From: Chelonoidis abingdonii
Taxonomy: Eukaryota; Chordata; Testudines; Testudinidae
Assembly (NCBI RefSeq): GCF_003597395.2
Contig: NC_133772.1
Location: 137,687,183 to 137,751,182, forward strand
Length of the DNA stretch: 64,000 nt
Direction of reading: 5' to 3'
A program made the position numbers and the translations under genes. Every line of letters begins with the position of its first letter. Positions within the stretch are counted from its first letter, which is position 1. Positions 54,600-64,000 of the stretch are shown here, one piece after another. The notes under the pieces were generated by a model, which saw only the letters and a list, made by a program, of their open reading frames with translations, was not told the origin of the DNA and did no database searches.

Positions 54600-55260
54600 T
54601 TGGCCAAGATAGTGGCAAAACTGTTTTTTTTAATTGAAAATTAGGTTTTCGATTAATCCTTTTTTTGTGAAAAGCGTCTGCTTTCTGTGGGAAAATATCA
54701 GCTCCTCAAAACACTCAAAAACTGAAATGTTTCTGAGTTTTGGACAAAAAAACCTGACGCTTCCATTTAGTAAGTGTCCAACAAATTTTTTCATAACATT
54801 TGCAATCAAAATGAAATATTTTGACATTCTTGAATAGAAATATTTCATTTTGGATCAGTTCCACATTTAAGTATGCCCTCCTGAGCCACTGTAGTGCCAC
54901 ATGAGAGCTGTCCTTTGCATGCCTCATACCCTCATTCTCCTCTGTGGACCAGATTTTCCAGCTGAACTAACTCTCCCACAATGCACCACAGCTATGAGAC
55001 TCTGATGATGCATGCTGACAGATCAGGAAGAGAAGAGAGCATGATGCATCATGGGAGAAAGGCATCTGAACTCCAGCTCCTATAAGCCACCATGATTCAA
55101 CCAACCCAAACCAAAACATCTCATTTTGATTTTCCTAAGGAAAACTTTTGGTTTTCAGGTTTTCAACAATCAAAATTTTTTGTGCAATTTTTTTTGGTGG
55201 TGGTGTTAGTGGTAAAAAACAAACAAACAAATAAACAAACCCATTTTCATTGACATTTTC
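54600..55260. repeat. A/T-rich interspersed repeat(s) with (AAAC)n tract
   Basis: Phrases such as GAAAATATCAGCTCCTCAAA, TGAAATATTTTGACATTCTT and GAAATATTTCATTTTGGATC, with partial inversions, resemble an A/T-rich palindromic family. A second, related patch lies at 55115-55200. An (AAAC)n-type run sits at about 55216-55240. ORFs on both strands (54630-54927) are compositional. Confidence 0.45.
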
Positions 55261-57974
55261 TCCGGGAGGCGCAGCAGGGGGAAGAGTTTTCTGAGCTGCT
55301 ATGTGTCACATAGTGGGCACTTGTCCTACTGTCTGTGTAGAAGAAGTAACATATGCTGATCAGTGGTCACATACATCTGTTTCTGAGCCACAGAGGGTGT
55401 AAGTCTGTTACAAATCTGGCTCCTTAACTCAAATTATAAAACATTCAGATGAATTCAGCTTTGTCAGTCTGTGGTTGAATCCCTGATGTTGGCCAGCATG
55501 GCGGCTGTCACATCAAAGTTCTGTGCTAGTGGAGTAGGAATGATAGAGCCAGACACTCAGCTAGTGTAAACTGAAGGACAGTCCCAGTCCTTCAAACAGA
55601 CTGCAAAAGTTGTATTATTTTCAATAGTCAAGGCTTCATGGTGTCATGTTTCTGTTGAAGGATTAAAATGTTCTCCTTGATAATACACAAGAGTAGATCT
55701 ACAGCATATGATACTGAGAGAGGCCTGGTACTTTTCATATCGAAAATATCAAAAATTATCCTTAGAAGAGGATTTCTAGCCATCTAATTATCTCCTTTTA
55801 ATTATTAGTTTGACTGTAGCAATGTGGAATGCAAAGGCTTAAATCCTCGTGGCTAAGTTGTGTATGCAGGGAGAGCTGAAGAATTAGGAGAAAGCAGACG
55901 ATCTTTGTGACTACTACAGAGCCCTTGTTTTATGTGTTATAAACGGAACAAAAATAGTCCTAAAGATGGAGGAGACAACAAATACAATATTGTACTAGTC
56001 CTACAACTCAAGGGGGAAACTAATAACTGAAGAAAGCAAAGCTAACCAAGTAATGCAAGACTGCCTTTCCAACCAAGAGGAATAAGAGGCAAGCACTTGG
56101 ATCAAACTAATAAGTTAAAGGGCATGTTAAAAATATTTCTTATTCATGTCTATTTCCAGAAGCCTTGGGGTTTTTTGTTTGGGGGGTTTTGTTGGGGTTT
56201 TTTTTGGGGAGGTCCCTTTTGTGTTAATTGTCCTATAGCCAATGCCTCTGGCCTATTGCCAGATATTTGGTGTTCTCTGAATATATTCTTTATTCTAGAT
56301 GAGAAAGGCAAACCCACCATGGAAATGTTTTAGCAGCAGCAGAATTGATGGAGTTCTGCTCTTAATTCACTGTACTCCAAAGCTGTTGATCACTCTAAAT
56401 ACTGTCTACTTTTAGTGTGTGGGTTTTTTTTAAAAAAAAAAATTGCTGCTGTTCAGTGGCAGAGTCAATAGAAGGGAATATCAAAAGAATTTTAAACACA
56501 ATATTCAGACGTGAAAAGGTTTTTTGGCCCTTTGAAAACAGACACCCACGTTCAGATCAACGTTCCTTAAAAAGCACTTCGCTGAAAAATTAAAATAAAT
56601 GTATCCAAACTAAACAAATTAGGCTTGTGGAGCTTTTTAAGCAGTCATCTTAAAAACCTACACTACTACAGTGTAGCATTGACTCCTGCCTTGTAACTCC
56701 AACACATACCTATTATATACACGATATTTAGCCCACCTGGCCAAACAGAACAGTGCAAACATCCACCCACCCTGTTCCTGGAACCATGATGGCAGAGGAG
56801 TCAGGGAAGGGATAGACAGAATACCAAGAGTGATGTTATCTCCAGTCCAACCTTACTCTGTTTACGGCTGAGTCCTAATTCTCATCCTCTCTCAATTTAC
56901 AGTGGTACTTACTCCTGATAGTGCTTGCTGTGCATTACAAACCATCTACCCCCTCCCCCTTTAAGAAGGGGAGATGCCATGGGCAGCAGCTGTTAGGAGA
57001 AGCCATAACATGGAGAGTAGGCGAAAGCCCCTGCATAAAAACAGAGCCTCCATGCTGCTGGCTGGGGCCTTTTGAAGTTCATGGGCAATCCACAGAGTTT
57101 GAGAATAGGACTTCCCACTCCTTCCTTGGAGAAAACCCTGTCCTTCTCACTGATGGAACAATTCAAAGGAAACAAGGTGAGGAATTCTGAATGTCCTTTT
57201 CCCCAGATCTCTCCCCCACTGGTTTTTCCTGCCAGATGGCATGAGCTGGTCCTAGCTATTAACATCTGTCTATCTTGGTACTCATAGGACCCTATCACCA
57301 TAGAACCTGGGCGGTACCTACCATCTGATGATAATAAACATGTGCTGATTGATTGTGTACCTATAAGGTCATCTTCACAGCTCTTCATATAAGTGAGCAT
57401 TTTGAACAATTCTGCTCCACCAGCACCTCATCTCATTATGATGCTGTTACAGTACGTCAGTTCTTTCCTGTACTTTGATCAGCAAAGATTAATTATCCCA
57501 GACTGAATTATTAGTAGTGATTAAACCTAACAGAAAATAAATGGGACTGCAATATTACTGAGTTATAACTTTGCCAATGCGATCATCTGCTAGTGATTTC
57601 TTTATGCATGATTTCTTCTTAATCATTACACACTAAGAGTTTATTATAGTATATTAATTAGAGGGACCCCGCTAGTATGCAATACCACTCTGATAGATTG
57701 TACAGAACATGACATATGCAGATTGTGTGCAAACCCCACATACCATGCACACAGTACTTTGTGTGTGCCCTTATCCTACTTCTCTGCTTACACTTTACTC
57801 AGGCAAACACCCATTGACTTCAGTGCAAATTTTGCCAATCAAGGACCTCAAGATTTGACCCGAGCTATGACTAAGGGATTTGGATGCTTAATTCCCTTTG
57901 AAACTAATGAAAATCTCCACCTGTAATAATTTTCAGTGCAGTCTGAAAAGTGCCAAATATTACATAAGTTTCTC
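55261..57974. other. Non-coding interval, nothing recognised
   Basis: G/T-rich low complexity at 56165-56215. Mirrored open frames at 56921-57409 have no domain. AT-rich sequence around 57480-57720. No exon supported. Confidence 0.4.
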
Positions 57975-57990
57975 AAAAAAAAAAAAAAAA
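57975..57990 (+). repeat. poly(A) tract
   Basis: Sixteen A residues after AAGTTTCTC. No retroposon body identified. Confidence 0.85.
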
Positions 57991-58984
57991 GGGACCTCCA
58001 ATCAAGCTCTGGATGACTCATCGGAATGGTAAGATAGACACAGAAACTTATGAACCCCAGATTTGCAGTCCTCACCACAGCTGCCAACTTTCATGCAGTA
58101 AATAAGCACCCCGATGTTCACAATAAGCCAAAAATCAAACTAATCCCATTTCAAAACAAGGCCAAAACAAGCCAATCCCTAAGAACCCCAATACTCTGTG
58201 TGACTCAATCCCCCCAGCATGCAGTCTGAGACTGTGGGGCCACTGTGCACCCCTGATGCTCTCCCCCCCTTACCTCTGCTTGCCCCTCCCTTGCTCCTGC
58301 TTGCTGGGAGCTGATTAAAAAAAAAAAAAAAAAAAAAACACCACAAGCTACAAAACAAAACCTAGCCAACAAGCAACTCAGAAGCCAATTAAGCCAAAAA
58401 CCAGCCCACTTTCTGCATTTTTTCCTGACAGGTTTGGCATGTCTGGTCCTTACTCCCATGCATACCTCAAATATACAAGTGCAGGAGTCCCACTGCAGTC
58501 TCACGCTAGTCAAGGTGATAGGAGCAGCCCCAGAAACATGAACACACACATTTTCCCGGGAAGGAATACACATGCTGGGGCTGTACCTCAAAGGTTGCTA
58601 GGTCGTGCATTGCCATGCCACCACCCTCCCAAATGGTTAGTTAGCTGGCAAAGGGTCAAGGAAAACAATCTCCCTACACTTCCATTCTGCTCCTTGATGG
58701 AACCAAGCCTCTACAGCCATTTCCAGAGTTCACTTTGTCACCAGCTCAGTTCCTGTGCAGGGAGCAAACCTGTGGTATCTCATGAGGGATGTTGCATGAC
58801 AATGCATTTCATTATTTTTTAATTTTAGAAGAACAATCACTGTTATGTATTTTTCTCAACACACCAGGACAGCAAAAATTCCCTCTAACATAATCCCTTA
58901 TACATGCAACAACGGCTGGTATTGCTTCACCCCAACTCTGTAATTACTCCAACCACTACTTACCGGATTGATAGGGAACTGCTG
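57991..58984. other. Non-coding interval, possible unidentified repeat
   Basis: A/C-rich stretch at 58120-58200 (AAAATCAAACTAATCCCATT, AAAACAAGGCCAAAACAAGCC) followed by C-rich sequence. Open frames at 58205-58822 span an A22 run and are not genes. Confidence 0.35.
58317..58338 (+). repeat. poly(A) tract
   Basis: Twenty-two A residues after GGGAGCTGATT. It could be a retroposon tail or a T-run on the minus strand. Confidence 0.85.
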
Positions 58985-59141
58985 TGACAGGCCTTATGAT
59001 AAACTAAGCAGTGGTGTGGTCTTGTCACTTGATTACGTGTCTGAGAGTCCAGAGTTCTAGTCCTGGCCGGTTGCTCTCATGGATCAACTAACCCAGGTCC
59101 TTTCATGGCACAAGATTTTCCTTGTTCATTACAGTCAGACA
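58985..59141 (+). mobile_element. MIR-like SINE 5' head
   Basis: AAGCAGTGGTGTGGTCTTGT (A-box region) and GAGAGTCCAGAGTTCTAGTCC (B-box region, GAGTTCTAGTCC) have tRNA-like spacing. They resemble 'AGCAGTGTGGTCTAGTGG...GACTCCTGGGTTCTATTCCC' SINE heads. The core downstream is decayed. A hAT element lies just after it. Confidence 0.5.
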
Positions 59142-59149
59142 GTCTAGTG

Positions 59150-59460
59150 CAGGGGTCAGCAACCTTTCAGAAGTTGTGTGCCGAGTCTTCATTTATTCAT
59201 TCTAATTTAAAGTTTTGCGTGTCAGTAATACATTTTAACATTTTTAGAAGATCTCTTTCTATAAGTCTATAATATATAACTAAACTATTGTAGTATGTAA
59301 AGTAAATAAGGTTTTTAAAATGTTGAAGAAACTTCATTTAAAATTAAATTAAAATGCAGAGCCCCCTGGACCAGTGGCCAGGACCCGGGCAGTGTGAGTG
59401 CCACTGAAAATCAGCTTGCGTGCTGCCTTCAGCACACGTGCCATAGGTTGCCTACCCCTG
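59150..59460 (+). mobile_element. Well-preserved non-autonomous hAT element with perfect 8-bp TSD
   Basis: 311 bp with perfect GTCTAGTG flanks (59142-59149 and 59461-59468). The ends CAGGGGTCAGCAACCT and AGGTTGCCTACCCCTG are inverted repeats. Inside are TCATTTATTCATTCTAATTT, CTATAATATATAACTAAACT and GGCCAGGACCCGGGCAGTG. No coding capacity. Both ends and the duplication are clean, so it looks like one of the younger insertions in the window. Confidence 0.92.
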
Positions 59461-59468
59461 GTCTAGTG

Positions 59469-61502
59469 CCTTCTGCTCTTCAGCTTTTATGATGACAGTT
59501 TTCAAGTGCAGGAGTGAACTGTCCAGGCTTTAGAACCCCCTGATGGAACAAGAGCCTCAAAGTCCCATATTTATCCCTCAAACACCATCTACTCAGATCA
59601 TTTTACTGGCTAAATGGGCCTTGTTGTCACAAAAATGAGACAGATTCACTAGTCTGGAAACAGGCAGTGAAGAATTTTCTCTGTGTAGAGAAACACCCCA
59701 TTGCGCCACCACCTCCTATCACAACTGTACTCCCCTCCCCTCCTCTGGCATAAGAGGACACACGTTGGGATTTCTGGAGCAGATCCTGGGTGGGGCAGGG
59801 TGGGAAGGGGATGTGGCAGATCAGCACTCTGCTGCACCTGATTGTCCATTGGTGTAAGGTCCCTAAAGGTTATTACAAGAGTTGAATGAGTCAGGGCTGC
59901 CCTGGGCATCTCTAATTTGCACTGGAGCTGGACAGTCCTGAATCAGAGAACAACTTTTTGCAGTTGCCACTCTCCATTATTACAGAGAACCCAGGCCAAT
60001 ATCATGAGTGTCTCGTATAAAACTATTATTTACATTTTCAAACATAAATTGCAGCTATACAATATGCATGCAAATTACCACTCCTTTTATGTTATTACTT
60101 GATTTGTTTGACTGGGTCATACTTTTCCAGTTCACAAAATACCCACAAAAAGATCATAATTTCTGTGAGCAAGTTCCTTCTTCAGGATTATTTGATACAA
60201 TTTTTTTTATGCAAATACTTCTCAGCCTGGGGTTCACTCATGGACTGGCTTCTGGTATTCAATAGCTAGAATTCAAAACAGATTCTATCCTATTTGCCCA
60301 GCTGTAGGGTTAACAGTAAGGGAGTCCACAAAAAAGTTTTGCAGCACAAATCATACAGTGCTTGCATGAACATTTATCAGTCAAACTCTGGACTCTCTTT
60401 TCTTAGCAAAAACTGTATAATTCTTAGAATTTCATAGCTCCAGGAGAAAGACGACTATTTCCCTTCAGTGTTTCTAAGCAAGCACTGAAAGGAGCTCTCT
60501 TATCTGTGGTGTTATAGTGTGCAAGACAGTTCTGTATTTGTTTAAAAACATTCATTTGAACCATTCAGGACACTGCCAGACTAGAGATGTAACATTACAC
60601 ACACACACACACACACAAGCATTTGGCTATCAACCATGAAAAAGAAAACAAAAAGATCTAATTGTCAGCTGTCTCCTTCAAATACCTGGAGCCATAGATA
60701 AAACAAATCATCTACAAGGCACCTTATAGCATCTGACATGGCTGAGTCCTTTATGTCAGGCAGAAAGTTCCTCGAAGCAGCTGACAGCCCCTCTCCCACT
60801 CCTCCTGGCAACAAGAGTGAGATTAGTTTTTCTGATATGGCTCGCAGAGCTTTGAAATTGCTTAGGTAATCACCACCGTTTGTTTCAGTGATACATTATT
60901 TAATAAAGACATTATTTCATACTGTAGCTCTTACAGACTTGACTGTGATCCTGCTGGGAAAAGGATGACTAAATATTAGCCTATTAGGCTTAAGAAGAAA
61001 CTATACTCCTTGCTCGCCCTTGCCCGCTTCTTCAGAGCAGTCTCCTCATACCAGCTGGTGCTCGTGCCTGTGTGGACTGGCACATGCACAGCCTAAGGCT
61101 TGTCCTTCCAGATCAATTCTCTCTGGGCCGAAATACCCTTCTGAAGCAGCTCCCCCTAAGGGAACAGCTGTCATGGTTTCACCTTGCTGGATGTCTGAGA
61201 AGGAAGGCAAGCAGCTGTTTCAGAGACACTGTCTACCCTGATTGAGAGACATGCCAGCAGGCAGTAACTAAGCTACAGTGCAGACGGTATACTTTTCCCC
61301 AGAGCCTAAGTATGCCACTGCCAGTCTGTGCTGTTCTTTACTTGTATTGGTCCAAAACCTGGGAGCTTTCCGACCCCTTAGATTACTCAGCAAATTCTTC
61401 CATTGCTCCAGTGGGTCAGCAGAGAAAAGATTTCTGTATTATATTACAGCTGCATTTTCCTCCTCTTGATTTGTTAGCATCATCTTTCCTGGACCCTGCA
61501 GA
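59469..61502. other. Non-coding interval, nothing recognised
   Basis: Contains one (CA)n microsatellite and no exon that I can support. Minus-strand frames at 59627-59909 and + frames at 61020-61506 have no recognisable domain. Confidence 0.4.
60597..60617 (+). repeat. (CA)n microsatellite
   Basis: About ten uninterrupted AC units between CATT and AGCATTTGG. Confidence 0.9.
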
Positions 61503-61507
61503 CTAGA

Positions 61508-62414
61508 TGTGATAAATGAGAGGTGGGAGAAGGGTAGCTCCCTTTTATGGGCACCCAGTCAACCAGCTATGAAATCCTTCTTAGTAGTTGTTCTCTACTT
61601 GCTTTACCTGTAAAGGGTTAAAAAGTTTCCCTGAATAGGTAAAAGGAAGGGAGTGGGCACCTGACCAAAAAAGCCAATCAGAAGGCTAAAACTTTTTTAA
61701 ATTGGGGGGAAAAAAACTTTCCCTTTGTCTGGCTGGCTGGTGTTCTCGGGAAGAAGCAGAGATAGGGCTGCAGCTATGGGCCAGATATTGAAAAATCATC
61801 AAATCATACCTAGAAACTACTCATTTGAAACCCTAGATATGCAAGTAGATCAGAAAAAGTCTAGGAAGACATGATTAGGTTTATTTCTTTATGGCTTGTG
61901 GACTCTGTGCTAACGCCAAATGCTTTTGTTTTGCTTGTAGCGTTTAAGCTGGACCTTAAGAAAGCTATTCTGGATTCTGAATTTTTGTAAGTGGATTTTT
62001 TTAATCTAGCAATAAGCTGAATTTTCAGATATATTTTCTTTCCTTTTGTTTTTAACGAAATGTACCTTTTGTAAGAACAGGATTGAATTTGTGTGTCCTA
62101 AGAGGTTTGTATACATGTTGTTTAACTAGCTGGTGGCAACAGCTGATTTCCTTTGTTTTCTTTTTCAGCTCTTCCCCGGGGGTGAAAGGGCTTGAGGGTA
62201 CCCCACAGGAAGAAATTCCCAAGTGCACCTTCCTGGGTTCTCAAAGGGGTTTTTGCACTTGGGTGGTGGCAGCATCTATCCATCCAAGATCAGAGAAAAG
62301 CTGTAATCTTGGGAGTTTAATACAAGCCTGGAGTGGCCAGTATTAATTTTTAGAATCCTTGCGGGCCTCCACCTTCTGCACTCAAAGTGCCAGAGTGGGA
62401 AATCAGCCTTGACA
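61508..62414 (+). mobile_element. Solo LTR of a retroelement
   Basis: 907 bp starting TGTGATAAATGAGAGGTGGG and ending GGGAAATCAGCCTTGACA (TG...CA). The flanks CTAGA (61503-61507) and CTAGG (62415-62419) match at 4 of 5 bases, a plausible 5-bp target duplication. Inside are blocks I know from a common turtle LTR: CCTGTAAAGGGTTAAAAAGT, CACCTGACCAAAAAAGCCAA, GGTGGCAACAGCTGATTTCC and GAGTTTAATACAAGCCTGGA. No internal region is attached. The open frame at 62083-62346 lies inside it and is not a gene. Confidence 0.75.
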
Positions 62415-62710
62415 CTAGGTGAACAGACTGTTGACACACAGCAGATTAGTGATAGTGTGCCACTGCATCACCGTTGTGGCATGGCCCATCCCCCTGGGAA
62501 CAGTCACTCGACTCCCATAATATGCACATGATTGCAATCCCAAGCTGCCAGGGGGCTGGCAAAGAGGATAGCTATTGTGCCCCAAATGAACCTGAGGCTC
62601 TGCCTATCAGCTGCATTTCAAGAAGATATGGAAGAGAGTCAAAAAGGAACTTTTCCTCTCCCTCTCCTTGTGAGAGAGTCAGAGAGATCAGCACTGGTCA
62701 GACATTCCTA

Positions 62711-64000
62711 CACTATAGAATCTTGACTGGAGGGGACCTTGAGAAGTCATCTAGGCCAGTCCCCTGCACTTAAGGCAGGACTAAGTATTACCTAGACCAG
62801 TGGTCTCCAACCTTTTTACACACAAGATCACTTTTTGAATTTAAGATCAACCCAAGAGCTACCCTGCCCCTTCCCCGAGGCCCCATCCTGCTCATTCCAT
62901 CCCGCCTCCCACCATCGCTCGCTCACTCCCACCCTCACTCACTTTCACCGGGTTGGGGTACAGAAGGGAGTGCAGGCTCTGGGCTGGGGCCGAGGGGTTC
63001 AGAGTGTGGGTGAGGGCTCCTGGCTGAGCCCAGGGCAGCGGGTTGGGGTGCAAGCTCTGGGAGGTAGTTTGGGTGCAGGGGTCATAGGGTCATGCTTCAC
63101 CTAATCTCATAGAATCCACTGGACAGTTAATGAGTTTTACTTTTTAGTAGTGTCATTTGTGATTTATAGATTCAAAATCCTTCAGGGATTGTCACAAATC
63201 AGTGTAACGTTCTGAACTGAGGGGTGTGCACTGGCTGAGCCTGGGGCAGGGGTTGGGGTGTAGGAGGAGATGAGGGGTATGGGCTCTGGGAGGGAGTTTG
63301 GGTGCAGGAAAGGGCTCCAGGCTGGGGCAGAGGGTTGGGGCTCGGGGGGGTGCAAGGTGCACGCTGTGGCCAGGCGATGCTTACCACAGGCGGCTCCTGG
63401 TCAGCAATGCAGCAGGGCTCAGGCAGGTTGCCTGCCTGCCCTGGCCCCACACCACTCCCAGAAGCAGCTGGCTGCTGCCATGTCTCTGCAGCCCTTGGGG
63501 GGGAGGGGGCACAGAGGGTCTCTGTGTGCTGCCTGCAAGTGCCACCCCTGCAGCTCCCATTGGCCAGTTCCCGGCCAATGGGAGCTGCGGGAATGGTGCC
63601 GGGGGGGTAGGGGCAGCGTGCGGAGCCACCTCACCACCCCCTAGGGGCTGCGGAGATGTACCAGCAGCCAGCTGCTTCCAGGAACAGCAGGGGGCCAGGG
63701 CAGGGAGGCAACCTGTGTGAGCTCTGCTACACCGCCGGACTTTTAGCAGCCGGAGATTGCGATTGACTGGCAGAGGCTCCAGGATCCCTAAACCGCCCTT
63801 TCTGCAGTTTAAGCCCATTGCTTCTTCTCCTTAACTTCTGAGGATAGAATAATAATTTTTCACTCTCCTCCTTATAACAACCTTTTATGTATTTGAAAAC
63901 TTATGTCCCCTCTCAGTCTTCTCTTTTCCAAACTAAATAAACCTAGTTTTTTTTCAATCTTCTCTCATAGGTCATGTTTTCTAGTCTTTTAATCATTTTC
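62711..64000 (-). mobile_element. CR1 LINE, antisense, split by a hAT element (cut by window end)
   Basis: The left piece (62711-62797) reads CTATAGAATCTTGACTGGAG, GGACCTTGAGAAGTCATCTA, GGCAGGACTAAGTATTACCTAGAC. The right piece (about 63777-64000) reads TTTCTGCAGTTTAAGCCCAT, CTCCTTATAACAACCTTTTA, CCCCTCTCAGTCTTCTCTTT and CTCATAGGTCATGTTTTCTA. Both are reverse complements of consecutive parts of a CR1 3' half. Some CR1 sequence between them is missing as well, so the hAT insertion was accompanied or followed by a deletion. Confidence 0.8.
62798..63772 (+). mobile_element. GC-rich non-autonomous hAT element, right end deleted
   Basis: It starts CAGTGGTCTCCAACCTTTTT and AAGATCACTTTTTGAATTTA, a hAT-type terminus. 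The body is G-rich with degenerate repeats on GGTTGGGGTGCAGG-like units (62950-63340), followed by GC-rich sequence. It ends GATTGACTGGCAGAGGCTCC AGGATC without the expected inverted CAGTGG-type terminus and without a matching ACCTAGAC duplication. The right tip is therefore gone. Numerous overlapping open frames (63199-63818, both strands) reflect base composition only. Confidence 0.65.

Noticed and set aside
63199..63818. Dense cluster of overlapping open frames on both strands
   Set aside because: Contained in the GC-rich hAT element at 62798-63772; no frame shows a domain or splice sites.
1..64000. CRISPR arrays, bacterial operons, rRNA genes or integrated phage
   Set aside because: No regularly spaced repeats, no ribosome-binding-site-led gene strings and no rRNA-like sequence; the content is vertebrate nuclear DNA throughout.

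Overview
The window looks like non-coding DNA from a vertebrate nuclear genome, most likely a turtle (Testudines). It has no bacterial-style operons, and almost none of its open reading frames behave like genes. What it does hold is dense interspersed repeats of types I associate with turtles: CR1 LINE 3' ends, a tRNA-derived SINE with a CR1-like tail, MIR/CORE-like SINEs, many short hAT elements with 8-bp target duplications, palindromic MITEs beginning near GTCTACAC, Ty3/gypsy or ERV-type LTRs, and Penelope-like repeats. The turtle assignment comes from recognising repeat families, not from a database search.

Layout. 1-3.2 kb: two CR1 copies in the same orientation; the second carries a different LINE fragment, which itself carries a small hAT MITE. 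3.2-5.4 kb: LTR-like and other interspersed repeats. 5.44-6.72 kb: an internally deleted Ty3/gypsy element with 5-bp target duplications, in which a gag remnant is joined to an integrase C-terminal remnant. 7.5 kb: a GC-rich hAT MITE. 10.5-11.5 kb: a Penelope-like foldback element with a 12-bp target duplication and a hammerhead-ribozyme-like core on the minus strand. 11.6-15.3 kb: palindromic MITEs. 17.0-17.9 kb: CR1. 18.4-18.8 kb: a hairpin hAT MITE. 21.4-23.3 kb: an LTR, a SINE and another repeat. 25.0-25.7 kb: a MITE and a tRNA-type SINE. 28.8-29.6 kb: a GC-rich hAT element inside an older repeat. 30.7 kb: a second Penelope-like fragment. 31.0-31.6 kb: a MITE that ends just before the exon. 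35.1-36.0 kb: CR1 split by a solo LTR. 37.4 kb: hAT. 39.9-41.5 kb: CR1 and MITEs. 47.1-52.7 kb: three LTR-like elements, a hAT element and CR1 tails. 54.1 kb: SINE. 59.2 kb: a very clean hAT element. 61.5-62.4 kb: LTR. 62.7-64.0 kb: antisense CR1 split by a hAT element.

The one convincing host-gene feature is a 144-bp phase-0 internal exon on the + strand at 31616-31759, with a good acceptor and a strong donor. I do not recognise the protein. The simplest reading is that most of the window is intronic sequence of one + strand gene. A minus-strand open stretch at 37952-38218 is a much weaker candidate exon or pseudogene.

The best leads for something under-described are the Penelope-like element with its ribozyme-like core, and the MITE that appears to supply the branch point of the exon. 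Many repeat boundaries are approximate unless target duplications are stated.
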